Made by a program: the position numbers and the translations under genes. Of a stretch of DNA of 64,000 bases, positions 36,505-45,455 are shown one piece after another (position 1 is the stretch's first letter; each line of letters begins with the position of its first letter). The DNA is taken from contig NZ_CP125377.1 in assembly GCF_034008315.1 (NCBI RefSeq), positions 2,182,001 through 2,246,000 of the forward strand, read 5' to 3'. This DNA is from Pseudomonas sp. P8_241 (lineage in GTDB: Bacteria > Pseudomonadota > Gammaproteobacteria > Pseudomonadales > Pseudomonadaceae). The notes under the pieces are model-generated. The model did no database searches, was not told the DNA's origin, and saw only the letters and a program-made list of their open reading frames with translations.

Positions 36505-36523
36505 TACATGGCCCGCAATGAAC

Positions 36524-36555
36524 AAGGGCGCTCCAACAGGATCGCCCCTTTTTTT
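36524..36555 (+). terminator. Terminator after small lipoprotein
   Basis: AAGGGCG-CTCC-AACA-GG-AT-CGCCCCTT pairs with a small internal mismatch and is followed by TTTTTTT. It lies between the convergent lipoprotein and PheC-like genes. Confidence 0.85.
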
Positions 36556-36570
36556 GCATAAAAAGTTCTG

Positions 36571-37356
36571 TTACTTCGCCTCAGGCACTGCCACCCACTG
36601 ACCCAGAACTTTCTGGTAGTTGCCCGTCACCTTGGCCAGGTGCAGCCACTGGTCCACATACAGCTTCCAGTTCATGTCATCGCGGGGTAGCAGGTAGGCC
36701 TTCTCGCCGTATTGCATGTACTGCGTCGGGTTGACCGCACAGAGTCCAGGTTTTTGTTTCTGCTGGTACAGGGCTTCCGAGGCATCGGTGATCATCACGT
36801 CGGCTTTCTTGTCCAGCAGCTCCTGGAAGATCGTCACGTTGTCGTGCAGCTGCAGCTGCGCCTTGGGCAGGAAGGCGTGGACAAACGCTTCGTTGGTGCC
36901 GCCAGCGGGTTCGACCAGGCGTACCGACGATTGGTTGATCTGTTCGATGGTTTGATACTTCGACTGGTCTTCGCAGCGCACCAGGGGAATTTTGCCGTCG
37001 ACGTCGAGCGGGGTACTGAAGAAGGCTTTCTTCTGCCGTTCCAGGGTGACCGAGATCCCGCCCATGGCGATGTCACATTTGCCGGCGAGCATGTCGGGCA
37101 TCAGGTTTTTCCAGGTGGTCGGGACCCACTCGACCTTGACGCCGAGGCTGTCGGCCAGTGTGCGGGCCATGGCGATATCGATACCGGAGTACTCGCCGTT
37201 CTCCGCTTTGGCGGTGTAGGGCTTGTAGTCGCCGGTGGTGCAAACGCGCAGTTGGCCTTGTTGCATGACGCTGTCCAGATGCGAGGGTGCTGCCTGAACG
37301 CCGCAGGAAAAAGCGAGCAGGCCGCCGAGCATCAAGGTGCTTTTTATGTGGTTCAT
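36571..37356 (-). CDS. PheC-like periplasmic protein (cyclohexadienyl dehydratase / solute-binding family 3)
   Basis: A 261-residue exported protein (signal peptide 1-22, cleavage at VQA/AP) of the SBP_bac_3 fold. It resembles P. aeruginosa PheC in RVCTTGDYKPYT, DIAMGGISVTLERQKKAFFSTP, EPAGGTNEAFV and YLLPRDDMNWKLYVDQWLHLA. PheC is a periplasmic dehydratase that converts prephenate or arogenate to phenylpyruvate or phenylalanine. A plain amino-acid-binding role is the alternative. The start codon overlaps the stop of the upstream histidine kinase gene by 4 bases, so it is the last gene of a coupled three-gene operon. Confidence 0.82.
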   Translation of the reverse strand: MNHIKSTLMLGGLLAFSCGVQAAPSHLDSVMQQGQLRVCTTGDYKPYTAKAENGEYSGIDIAMARTLADSLGVKVEWVPTTWKNLMPDMLAGKCDIAMGGISVTLERQKKAFFSTPLDVDGKIPLVRCEDQSKYQTIEQINQSSVRLVEPAGGTNEAFVHAFLPKAQLQLHDNVTIFQELLDKKADVMITDASEALYQQKQKPGLCAVNPTQYMQYGEKAYLLPRDDMNWKLYVDQWLHLAKVTGNYQKVLGQWVAVPEAK

Positions 37357-38555
37357 GGGTCTCGGGCTTCTGTGATGGAATTTTTTGGGTCACGGGGAAA
37401 ACAAACGCTGAACACCGTGCCGTTTTCTGCACTGGAACTGACCGAAACATCGCCGCCATGGGCCTGGGCGATTTCCCTGACGATAAACAATCCCAGCCCT
37501 ACGCTGCGCAGTTCGCTGTCACTCTCGGTGCCGCGGGTCATGGGCTCGAAGAGCACGTCGATCAACGATTGCGTGATCGCTGGCCCTGCGTTGTGCACGG
37601 ACACCGACGCCACGTCATCGTCAATTCGCGAGATGATTGTGATGGGCTGTTTCAGGTCGCCATAGGCCACACTGTTGGCGACGAGGTTGCCAATGATTTG
37701 CTGAACACGGTCGGCATCCAGATGGGCGCTGCCATTGCCCAAGGTGTTGTGGATCAGGCTGGCCTTTGGAAATGCGACGCGCAGTTCGTCAGTGCTTTGG
37801 TCAGTAACAGTGTGCAGGTCGATGGGCGATGGCGAGATGCCCAGGCCCTGACCGACGCGGGCGAGCGCGAAGTCGAGCAGGTCGGCGATCATGCGTTGGG
37901 CGCGCTCGGACGATTGGCTGATGTGGCCGAGCAGTTGGGTTTCCTTGGCTGTGCGCTGGCCTCGGGCGAGGATGTCCGAGGCCATCTTGATGGCGGTCAG
38001 CGGGTTTTTCAGGTCATGGCTGACAATGGCGACCATTTGCTCAGCGAACAAGGCGCGGCGCTGGGCTTTTTCGTAGGCCAGGTTGAGTTCGGCCTGCGCG
38101 TGCTGGAGTGCGTTTTCGGCGACGGTTTTTTCGTGCAGCAGCGCTTCGGCGAGTTTGCGGGCGTTGAGTAGCTCGCGTTCGTACTTGTCACGGTCGGTGG
38201 TGCCGAATAGCGCCAGTTCATAAAACGCGCCGTTGGCGTGCTCGCGCCGTACGCCGTTAAGCAGCATGGTCAGGGCATGGCGGTCGTGATGGATCAGGTC
38301 GAGCTTCACCTCGGCGACCGAGCCCTGCATTTGCATCAGCGGCGCCCAATGGGTCTGATGAAAAATACGCCCGCCCATGGTTAGCAAGTCCTGGAAGCGT
38401 CGGCCGCAGAGCTCGTTCTGGCTGTAACCGAGCCAGTGGCTGAAGGTCAGGTTGACCCGCAGGATCGTGCCGTCCTCTTTCGTCACCACCAAGGCGCATG
38501 GCGCGTTTTCGAACAGGGTGTGCGAATCGGGTAAGGGTGGTTGGTCAGTCGACAT
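37353..38555 (-). CDS. PAS-domain sensor histidine kinase
   Basis: A 400-residue cytoplasmic kinase without membrane segments. An N-terminal PAS domain (residues about 12-125: FENAPCALVVTKEDGTILRVNLTFSHWLGYSQNELCG) is followed by a coiled coil (about 125-170). The HisKA box has His180 in VSHDLKNPLTAIK. The HATPase domain has an N box (IGNLVANSVAYGD) and G boxes (SVGLGLFIVREIAQAHGG, NGTVFSVCFP). It overlaps the RsbQ-like gene by 11 bases at its start and the PheC-like gene by 4 bases at its end. No response regulator gene is next to it. The signal is probably sensed by PAS together with the RsbQ-like protein. Confidence 0.92.
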   Translation of the reverse strand: MSTDQPPLPDSHTLFENAPCALVVTKEDGTILRVNLTFSHWLGYSQNELCGRRFQDLLTMGGRIFHQTHWAPLMQMQGSVAEVKLDLIHHDRHALTMLLNGVRREHANGAFYELALFGTTDRDKYERELLNARKLAEALLHEKTVAENALQHAQAELNLAYEKAQRRALFAEQMVAIVSHDLKNPLTAIKMASDILARGQRTAKETQLLGHISQSSERAQRMIADLLDFALARVGQGLGISPSPIDLHTVTDQSTDELRVAFPKASLIHNTLGNGSAHLDADRVQQIIGNLVANSVAYGDLKQPITIISRIDDDVASVSVHNAGPAITQSLIDVLFEPMTRGTESDSELRSVGLGLFIVREIAQAHGGDVSVSSSAENGTVFSVCFPRDPKNSITEARDP

Positions 38556-39360
38556 GGGCGTTTTCCCAAGGCGACAGGAAATCGTTCATGGCCTCGGCGC
38601 AGGCTTGCGGGGCGCTCATGTGTGGGCAATGTCCGACATTGCTGACCAGGCACAGCGTGCTGTCGGGCAAGACGTCATGCAGGTATTCACCCACGGCCAC
38701 CGGGGCAATGATGTCGTCGCTCGATTGCACAATCAGTGTTGGCGTGGGCAGCCCGGCGACGTCCTGGCGATTGTCGGACATGAACGTCACTCGGGCAAAT
38801 TGTCTGGCGATCTCGGGTTCGGTGCGACAGAAGCTGTTGGTGAGCGCTTCACCCAGGGCCGGCTGCCCTGGTGCCCCCATGATGACCGGGGCCATGTTGC
38901 TGGACCAGCCGAGGTAGTTGCTGTCGAGGGTATCGAGCAATGAGTGGATGTCCTCGAGCTTGAATCCGCCGACGTAGTCGTCGCGATCGATGTAGCAAGG
39001 TGAAGGGCCGATCATCACGTGGGCAGCGATTCGACCCGGCGACTGGCGATCGGCCAAGGCACCGATCATGGCACTGACGGAGTGGCCAACCACGATCGCC
39101 GGGCCACTGGCGAACTGATCGATGATCTCTCCCAGGTCTCGGGCATAGCCGGACAGTGAGCTGTATTTTTGCCTGTCGTAGGCGCCCAGATCTGACTGGC
39201 CGGCACCGACCAGGTCATACAGTACGATCTTGAAGCGTGCGATGAAGTGCGGGAGCAGATAGCCCCACATGGTCTGGTCACAACCAAAACCGTGGGAAAA
39301 AATCAGTGTCGCCGGACCGTCGCCCATCACGTTGATGTTGTTGCGATGTTGAAGGTCCAT
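38545..39360 (-). CDS. RsbQ-like alpha/beta hydrolase
   Basis: A 271-residue alpha/beta hydrolase closely resembling Bacillus RsbQ: IFSHGFGCDQTMWGYLLPHF, YDLVGAGQSDL, VGHSVSAMIGALAD, IGPSPCYID and NVGHCPHMS. The likely triad is Ser94, Asp216 (or 215) and His244. RsbQ works with the PAS-domain phosphatase RsbP in energy-stress signalling; plant KAI2/D14 receptors share the fold. Here the next gene encodes a PAS histidine kinase, overlapping by 11 bases, so the hydrolase probably makes or delivers the PAS ligand. It is the first gene of the operon. Confidence 0.9.
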   Translation of the reverse strand: MDLQHRNNINVMGDGPATLIFSHGFGCDQTMWGYLLPHFIARFKIVLYDLVGAGQSDLGAYDRQKYSSLSGYARDLGEIIDQFASGPAIVVGHSVSAMIGALADRQSPGRIAAHVMIGPSPCYIDRDDYVGGFKLEDIHSLLDTLDSNYLGWSSNMAPVIMGAPGQPALGEALTNSFCRTEPEIARQFARVTFMSDNRQDVAGLPTPTLIVQSSDDIIAPVAVGEYLHDVLPDSTLCLVSNVGHCPHMSAPQACAEAMNDFLSPWENAHVD

Positions 39361-39539
39361 GCAGAGGTTCCCGATGGCGAGTGAGTATTGATGCCTCCGG
39401 GAGTGTAGATAGTCAGGCTCATGCGGTCACGCGTTGTACCGACCGTCAGCCTCGACGACACGTTCAACAGGCTGACGGCGGAAACCGATGCCCCCTGTGC
39501 GGCCATTGGCGGGCTCGGTTTTGCCAGGTGGATGGCTGA

Positions 39540-40241
39540 TTATTGGCGAGAGGTGGTCTTGTCCGATGACGCAACGGTGTCGCCGCCGCAATTGATGTAC
39601 GAAGACGATTTCAACCAGCGTTGGTCCGGGTAATAGGAGAACAACAACTGGCCGTCTTTCATCGAGTCGATCAGCTGGTGTGCAATCGCCGGTCTCACCG
39701 CCGGGCAACCCAGGCTTCTGCCGATCCGCCCATTGGCGCGGGCCAGCACGGGGCTGACATAAGGGGCGCCGTGAATGACGATGGCCCGGTCAAAAGCGTT
39801 ATCGTTGAAGCCGGGCTCCAGGCCTTCCATGCGCAGCGAATAACCGTTCTGGCCGCGATAACTCTGCTGCGTGCGGAACAATCCGAGGCTGGTGGCGTGG
39901 CTTTCGTTCTGGTTGGAGAACAGGGTGGCCATGTTTTCGCCACTGTTGCGACCATGGGCGACCAGTTCGTGAAACAGCAACTTGCGTCGTTTAAGATCGA
40001 ACACCCACAGGCGTTGTTCGGTCGAAGGCAGGGAGTAGTCGATCACTGCCAGTCGTTGGGCCGCAGGCTTGCCTTGGGCACGACTGCATTGGGAGGCACG
40101 GACGGCGAGGGCAATGACTTTGGCATTGGCGTCTGGTGCGGCTTTGACCAGCGCGTTTTCAAGCGAATCGGCGTAGGCTGACGTTACTGAAAGGCTCGTC
40201 AGTAAAATGGCAAATAAAAGGCCAGAGCGGATTAGCGCCAT
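39540..40241 (-). CDS. Periplasmic L,D-transpeptidase-like protein (YkuD_2 family)
   Basis: A 233-residue protein with a signal peptide (1-24, AYA/DS) and the YkuD_2 catalytic block: His157 in IVIHGAPYVS and Cys179 in GRSLGCPAV. Family members are assumed to act on peptidoglycan stem peptides or crosslinks. Family length is usual. It is divergent from a second, YcbB-type L,D-transpeptidase gene (81-base gap), so the two probably share a control region. Confidence 0.88.
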   Translation of the reverse strand: MALIRSGLLFAILLTSLSVTSAYADSLENALVKAAPDANAKVIALAVRASQCSRAQGKPAAQRLAVIDYSLPSTEQRLWVFDLKRRKLLFHELVAHGRNSGENMATLFSNQNESHATSLGLFRTQQSYRGQNGYSLRMEGLEPGFNDNAFDRAIVIHGAPYVSPVLARANGRIGRSLGCPAVRPAIAHQLIDSMKDGQLLFSYYPDQRWLKSSSYINCGGDTVASSDKTTSRQ

Positions 40242-40322
40242 ATTCGGGTCTCATCGTGATAATTTCGAGTCTAGCAGCGAGCAGGAAGCAAGCCGTTTGA
40301 AACGGGAGATTAAGGATTATCC

Positions 40323-42077
40323 ATGGTGCAATTAACAAGGTTATTCGTCATAAGCCGCATGTTTTTTATGGGCTTTCTGATCAGCGGTGCAGCGATCGCG
40401 CAAACTTCGCCGATTGAGCCGGTATCTCCGGCAAGCAACGAAATTGATGCCGCAGCGCCGGATGATGCAATCGGCCAAGCGATCCAGGCAACGCTGGAAC
40501 CGCTGCGCTCGGCGTTTCCACCAGTGCTCACGGCCCGACGCCATCAGCGTGTGGATGTCGATCGGGTGGTCATGGACTTTTACATGCATCGCCACTATCG
40601 CGCGGCGTGGACGGACGACCGCGATGTGACGCAGTTGCTCAAAAGCCTCAACGACACCCAGATCGATGGTCTGAATCCGGCGGATTTCAGCATCACGGAG
40701 TTGGCGCAGGCCCATGAGGCGCTGGTGGCGGCGATGCCTTCGACGACCCAGCGGGCAATGTTCGACCTGGCGGCGACCCGCAGTTTCATTACCGCGTTGC
40801 TTCAGTTGCGCAGGGGTAAAGTTGATCCGTCGCGGCTGGACATTCACTGGAACTTTGACCCGGCCGGTGTCGATCCCCGCGAGGACATGAACAATCTGTT
40901 CGCCGCCCTCGATGCCCATGACGTGGCACGTGCATTCGCCCAGGCGCCTCCGCAAGAGATCATCTACCGCGACCTGCGTGAAGGGCTGGCGAAGTTGCGT
41001 CAGGTTCGCAGTGCCGGTGGCTGGCCAAAAGTCACTGAGGGCCAATCGCTCAAGCCCGGTATGGACGGGGTGGCGGTCGGGCAACTGCGTGCGCGCCTGG
41101 TGGCGGGTGGATATCTGGCGCCTGGCGCGTCGAAAAAAGCCCTCTACGACGACAAAGTCATCGCAGCGGTGAAACAGTACCAGACCGAGCAATACCTGGG
41201 CGCTGATGGTGTGGCGGGGGCGGCGACGCTGGCGGCGTTGAACGTCCCCGTCGAGGCGCGGATCGATCAGGTGCGAGTCAATATGGAGCGTGCGCGCTGG
41301 CTGTTGTACAAGCTTCAGGGCACGTTCGTCATTGTCGATATCGCCGGGTACAAGGTGGCGATGTATCGCGATGGGCTGCCGATCTGGCGCTCGCGGGTGC
41401 AGGTTGGTAAACCGGTACGCAGCACGCCGGTGTTCCAGGCCGAGATCACCTACATCACGTTCAACCCGACCTGGACCGTACCCCCGACGATCCTCAAGCA
41501 GGATGTGATTCCGAAGATTCAAAACGACCCGGGCTATCTGGCTGCCAACCGCATTCGTGTGCTGGATCGCCAAGGCAATGTGCTCAGTCCGTCGAGCGTC
41601 GACTGGAGCAATCCGCGGGGCATCAGCCTGCGCCAGGACGCCGGGCCTGACAGCTCGCTGGGTCAGGTGGTGATTCGCTTCCCCAACGACTATGCGATTT
41701 ATCTGCATGACACCCCCCATCGCGAATTGTTTGCCAAAACCGTTCGGGCCACCAGTTCGGGCTGTATCCGGGTGGAAAATCCGTTGCAACTGGTCGAGTT
41801 GTTGTTCAACGACCCGGTACGCTGGAACCGCGCAGGTATTGAGAAGCAATTGGCCAATGGCAGAACCGAGAACATCCGGCTACCGGTAAAAGTGCCGGTA
41901 CTGCTGGCTTACTGGACCGTAGACCTGAGCAACGAGGGGCGGGTGACCTTCAAGCCGGATATCTACGATTACGACGCCCGGGTCCTGAAGGGGCTGAATG
42001 TGCCGACCAGATTGCCGGCGCTGGATCTGCGCAACGCGCAGACTCCGCTGGTGGTGACGGGAGAAAACAAGCCATAG
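40323..42077 (+). CDS. L,D-transpeptidase, YcbB/LdtD-like
   Basis: A 584-residue exported protein (signal peptide about 1-26, AIA/QT). The order is an N-terminal YcbB scaffold domain (ALLQLRRGKVDPSRLDIHW), a peptidoglycan-binding domain (about 245-300: GMDGVAVGQLRARLVAGGYL) and the YkuD catalytic domain. That domain has YLHDTPHRELF and Cys481 in ATSSGCIRVENP. YcbB makes 3-3 crosslinks and gives beta-lactam tolerance. The ATG at 40323 is used; no strong ribosome site is visible. Divergent from the YkuD_2 gene. Confidence 0.93.
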   Translation: MVQLTRLFVISRMFFMGFLISGAAIAQTSPIEPVSPASNEIDAAAPDDAIGQAIQATLEPLRSAFPPVLTARRHQRVDVDRVVMDFYMHRHYRAAWTDDRDVTQLLKSLNDTQIDGLNPADFSITELAQAHEALVAAMPSTTQRAMFDLAATRSFITALLQLRRGKVDPSRLDIHWNFDPAGVDPREDMNNLFAALDAHDVARAFAQAPPQEIIYRDLREGLAKLRQVRSAGGWPKVTEGQSLKPGMDGVAVGQLRARLVAGGYLAPGASKKALYDDKVIAAVKQYQTEQYLGADGVAGAATLAALNVPVEARIDQVRVNMERARWLLYKLQGTFVIVDIAGYKVAMYRDGLPIWRSRVQVGKPVRSTPVFQAEITYITFNPTWTVPPTILKQDVIPKIQNDPGYLAANRIRVLDRQGNVLSPSSVDWSNPRGISLRQDAGPDSSLGQVVIRFPNDYAIYLHDTPHRELFAKTVRATSSGCIRVENPLQLVELLFNDPVRWNRAGIEKQLANGRTENIRLPVKVPVLLAYWTVDLSNEGRVTFKPDIYDYDARVLKGLNVPTRLPALDLRNAQTPLVVTGENKP

Positions 42078-42088
42078 CACAAACCTGG

Positions 42089-42439
42089 GTGCGGCCACCC
42101 GGCAAGTGGTCGTCATTTATCTCAGGCGCAAGAGGCATCGTCGAACCTGACGCGGGCAATGGCGCAACAAGCGCCGACATTCAGGGTGCCCTGACCATCG
42201 CCGAACAGATCCGCCGCAGTGTTATCGACAAGCATATCAGCCACACCGGCTCGCCCAATGGCTGCGTGACGGTCAGCCTCGGCTGCTATTCGTTTGTGCC
42301 GACGGGCCGAGACAACATGGACGTGTTCATCCAGCGAGCGGATGCGGCGCTGTATCAAGCCAAGCATTCGGGGCGAAACCGAACGGCCACATTGTCCATG
42401 GATGTCGCTGCCGAGGCGCTGATGCGCTCGGATCGTTAA
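42089..42439 (+). pseudogene. Remnant of a GGDEF diguanylate cyclase (C-terminal half)
   Basis: From about 42170 the reading ALTIAEQIRRSVIDKH ... VTVSLGCYSFVP ... FIQRADAALYQAKHSGRNR is the C-terminal half of a GGDEF domain. At the place of the GGDEF signature the frame reads SGARGIVEPDAG, so the active site is gone. No start or N-terminal domain is present between this and the upstream transpeptidase stop; only a GTG at 42089 opens the frame. A disabled fragment. Confidence 0.82.
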
Positions 42440-42582
42440 GGCGCATTTTTCGCGCTGTTTCATTGTCTTTACACCTGAAGCGCCAGTCGTCCGTCTGTCA
42501 TTTTCTCGTGAATTGATCGTCTAGAGTTCCGTTAGCGCCGCCGACCCAGGCTGCACTCCCCAACGCACGGACGATCGCCAAC

Positions 42583-43989
42583 ATGTTGATCCCCCAAACA
42601 TTGACAGCCGTTGCTCTAACCGTCGCCGTTTTCGCTGTTTTTCCGCTCGCCAGCCACGCTCAATCGAAACTCACAGCTGAAGAAGCTCATGCCATCGGCG
42701 TGGATGCCTACGTGTATTTCTATCCGTTGTTGACCATGGACATCACCCGCAAACAATTCACCAATATCGAGCCGGGCAAGGAGTTCGGCAAAGGTCCGAT
42801 GAACATGTTTGTGAGCGTGCCGCAGTATCCACCTGCGGATTTCAAGGGTGTGGTGCGCTCCAATTTCGACACCCTGTATTCGATCGCCTGGCTCGACTTG
42901 ACCAAGGAACCGTTGGTGATCGCGGCGCCGGACACGGATGGACGTTTCTATCTGCTGCCAATGCTCGACATGTGGAGTGATGTGTTCGCTTCGCCCGGCT
43001 GGCGCACCACCGGAACCGAAATGGGGCAGTTTCTGGTGACGCCGCCGGGCTGGACCGGCAAGGTGCCCGACGCAATGGATCATTTGCCGGCGCCGACGCC
43101 GTTTGTCTGGGTCATCGGTCGCACCAAGACGGACGGCGCGGCCGATTACGCGGCAGTGCACAAGATCCAGGCCGGCTACACCGTGACGCCGTTATCCCGA
43201 GTGGGTAAGGAGCCTGAAGCGGTCAGTGTGAAAGTCGACCCGGCAGTGGACATGAAAACGCCGCCGAAGATACAGGTCGATACGATGTCAGCGGCCAACT
43301 ACTTCGCCTATGCGGCCGAACTGCTGAAAGTGAACCCTCCCCACAGTACCGATCAACCGATGCTCGCGCAGATCAAGCGTATCGGCATCGAGGCGGGAAA
43401 ACCGTTCGACATGCAGGCCCTGGACCCACAAATCAAAGCGGCGTTGCAGACCGTGCCCCAGGATGCGCAGGCACTGATGACCTGGAAAGTCCCGACCCTG
43501 GCCCGCGTCGTCAATGGCTGGTCGATGAACACCGACACCATGGGCGTTTACGGAAACTACTACCTCAAACGCGCCATCGTGGCGCAGGTCGGGCTAGGTG
43601 CCAATCTTCCCGAGGATGCGATTTATCCGTTGAATATCGGGGACAGCAACGGCAAGCCACTCAACGGTGCGAACAAATACATACTGCATTTCAACAAAGG
43701 CGAGACGCCGCCGGTGAATGCCTTCTGGTCAATCACCTTGTATGACCCTGAAGGGTTTCAGGTCGCCAACTCGCTCGACCGTTTTGCGCTCAGCAGTTGG
43801 ATGCCGTTCAAGACCAACGCCGATGGTTCGCTGGATATCTATTTCCAGAACGAAAGCCCCGGCAAGGATCTTGAGGCCAACTGGTTGCCCGCGCCCAAAG
43901 GGCCGTTCAATCTGACCATGCGCTTGTACGGTCCGAAGCCTGAAGCGTTGAATGGAAAATGGGACCCTGCACCGGTCAAGCAATTGTGA
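42583..43989 (+). CDS. Exported DUF1254/DUF1214 domain protein
   Basis: A 468-residue protein with a signal peptide (1-26, SHA/QS). It has a DUF1254 domain (about 35-180: YVYFYPLLTMDITRKQ, VRSNFDTLYSIAWLDL, FYLLPMLDMWSDVFASPGWRT) and a C-terminal DUF1214 domain (about 350-460: NGANKYILHF, NAFWSITLYDPEGFQVAN). The family is common and periplasmic, with no settled function. The ATG at 42583 is the only start giving a signal peptide. A stem-loop follows the stop. Confidence 0.9.
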   Translation: MLIPQTLTAVALTVAVFAVFPLASHAQSKLTAEEAHAIGVDAYVYFYPLLTMDITRKQFTNIEPGKEFGKGPMNMFVSVPQYPPADFKGVVRSNFDTLYSIAWLDLTKEPLVIAAPDTDGRFYLLPMLDMWSDVFASPGWRTTGTEMGQFLVTPPGWTGKVPDAMDHLPAPTPFVWVIGRTKTDGAADYAAVHKIQAGYTVTPLSRVGKEPEAVSVKVDPAVDMKTPPKIQVDTMSAANYFAYAAELLKVNPPHSTDQPMLAQIKRIGIEAGKPFDMQALDPQIKAALQTVPQDAQALMTWKVPTLARVVNGWSMNTDTMGVYGNYYLKRAIVAQVGLGANLPEDAIYPLNIGDSNGKPLNGANKYILHFNKGETPPVNAFWSITLYDPEGFQVANSLDRFALSSWMPFKTNADGSLDIYFQNESPGKDLEANWLPAPKGPFNLTMRLYGPKPEALNGKWDPAPVKQL

Positions 43990-44001
43990 AACGTGGGTAA
44001 G

Positions 44002-44036
44002 AAGGCAGCCGATGTTCATCCTTCATCGGTTGCCTT
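44002..44036. terminator. Stem-loop between convergent genes
   Basis: A 13-base-pair stem (44002-44014 with 44024-44036, one G-T pair) with a 9-base loop separates the DUF1254 gene from the Gly/Ser-rich gene. There is no T-run; probably a bidirectional terminator. Confidence 0.6.
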
Positions 44037-44043
44037 CACGCGT

Positions 44044-44361
44044 TCAGCTACCTGTCCCGCCACCCGCTCCACCCGTCCCTCCACCTGCTCCGCCAGTCCC
44101 GCCACCGGCGCCAGAACCGGACCCGCTGGAGCCAGTGTTACTGCCGGAACTGCCGCTGGATGAGCCGGTCGCACCGCCGTCTGCTCCGCTGCCACCGGAA
44201 GGGGATGCGGGGGTGTTATCCGGCGGCATGGCCGAGCCTTTGATCGAGCCTGATTGCGCGCCGGTCGCGTCAGCGCCATCGCCGGACGCCGCAAAGGTCG
44301 TCACGGACGCGGCAGACAACAAACCGGCCAGAATCAGGGAAGTCACTCTGATGTTCATCAT
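44044..44361 (-). CDS. Small exported Gly/Ser-rich low-complexity protein
   Basis: A 105-residue protein with a signal peptide (to about residue 24, TFA/AS). A mature part almost wholly of Gly, Ser, Ala and Thr ends in GGGTGGA repeats (three near copies of a 7-residue unit). GGGAG lies 7 bases before the ATG at 44361. No Cys or hydrophobic segment follows the signal. It is probably an unfolded envelope or secreted protein; no function is known to me. Confidence 0.65.
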   Translation of the reverse strand: MMNIRVTSLILAGLLSAASVTTFAASGDGADATGAQSGSIKGSAMPPDNTPASPSGGSGADGGATGSSSGSSGSNTGSSGSGSGAGGGTGGAGGGTGGAGGGTGS

Positions 44362-44547
44362 GGTCCGTCTCCCGGAATGAGTCGTTACCTGATGTTGGTC
44401 TGAAGGGCGGGGTGGTTGGTGCCCGCCGGATGACGAGTGGTGTCTTCTGCGTAAAGCCTGCACGCGAACCGGACGAGACACCAAACGCAACCACCGAAAG
44501 GGGCTAGTGTCAGACATTGGGCATCTCGTGCTCAGGAGAGTCCGCTC

Positions 44548-45342
44548 ATGAAGAAGTTGCGAATCGCGACATTCAACGTCAACGGCATACGCGCCCGGCT
44601 GCCAAACCTGTTGGCGTGGCTCGAGCGCGAGAAACCCGACATTGCCTGCTTGCAGGAGCTGAAATCGGTCGACAGTGCCTTCCCGGTCGCTGAACTGGAA
44701 GCGGCCGGTTATGGCGCGATCTGGCACGGTCAAGCGTCGTGGAACGGGGTGGCGATTCTGGCGCGCGAGGTGCAACCGCTGGAAAGCCGGCGTGGACTGC
44801 CGGGCGACGAGAGCGACAGTCACAGCCGTTATCTGGAAGCGGCGGTTCACGGCGTGTTAGTGGGCTGCCTGTATTTGCCCAATGGCAATCCGCAGCCGGG
44901 GCCGAAGTTCGATTACAAGCTGGCCTGGTTCGAGCGCTTGATCCGCTATGCCGAGTCTCTCCAGGGGAGCGAGCACCCGGTTGTGTTGGCCGGCGACTAC
45001 AACGTCGTACCCACCGATCTGGACATCTACAATCCGCGCTCCTGGCTCAAGGACGCATTGCTGCAACCGCAGAGTCGCGAGTGCTATCAGCGTCTGCTGG
45101 ACCAGGGCTGGACCGACTCGTTACGCCACTTGTATCCAAACGATCGGCTCTACACGTTCTGGGATTATTTTCGTCAGCACTGGCAGAAAAATTCCGGTTT
45201 GCGTATTGATCACCTGCTGCTCAATCCTGCCTTGAGTCCTTATCTGCAGGAGGCCGGTGTTGATGCGTGGGTACGCAACGAACCTCACGCCAGTGACCAT
45301 GCGCCGACCTGGATCCAGTTGAATTCGCGTAAGCGGCGTTGA
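44548..45342 (+). CDS. xthA: Exodeoxyribonuclease III
   Basis: A 264-residue AP endonuclease/3'-exonuclease of base excision repair. EEP-superfamily motifs are in order: ATFNVNGIRAR, ACLQELKSVD (metal Glu), GDYNVVPTDLDIYNP, RIDHLLLNP and HASDHAPTW (catalytic Asp-His). The length matches ExoIII. GGAGAG lies 8 bases before the ATG. A second, distinct ExoIII-type gene is common in Pseudomonas, so this may not be the only copy in the genome. Confidence 0.95.
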   Translation: MKKLRIATFNVNGIRARLPNLLAWLEREKPDIACLQELKSVDSAFPVAELEAAGYGAIWHGQASWNGVAILAREVQPLESRRGLPGDESDSHSRYLEAAVHGVLVGCLYLPNGNPQPGPKFDYKLAWFERLIRYAESLQGSEHPVVLAGDYNVVPTDLDIYNPRSWLKDALLQPQSRECYQRLLDQGWTDSLRHLYPNDRLYTFWDYFRQHWQKNSGLRIDHLLLNPALSPYLQEAGVDAWVRNEPHASDHAPTWIQLNSRKRR

Positions 45343-45455
45343 TTTTTCCGTGCGGGGTGATTGGCTAAATCAATTGTCGGTGACACCGCTTCATCCCTTA
45401 TACATAGCGGCCAATGACGGAGCGATCCGTCGCTTGCGTGCATAAGGATTGAACG

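Noticed and set aside
39421..39633. 70-codon plus-strand frame between the RsbQ-like and YkuD_2 genes
   Set aside because: No ribosome site, partly antisense to the YkuD_2 gene, no recognisable motif.
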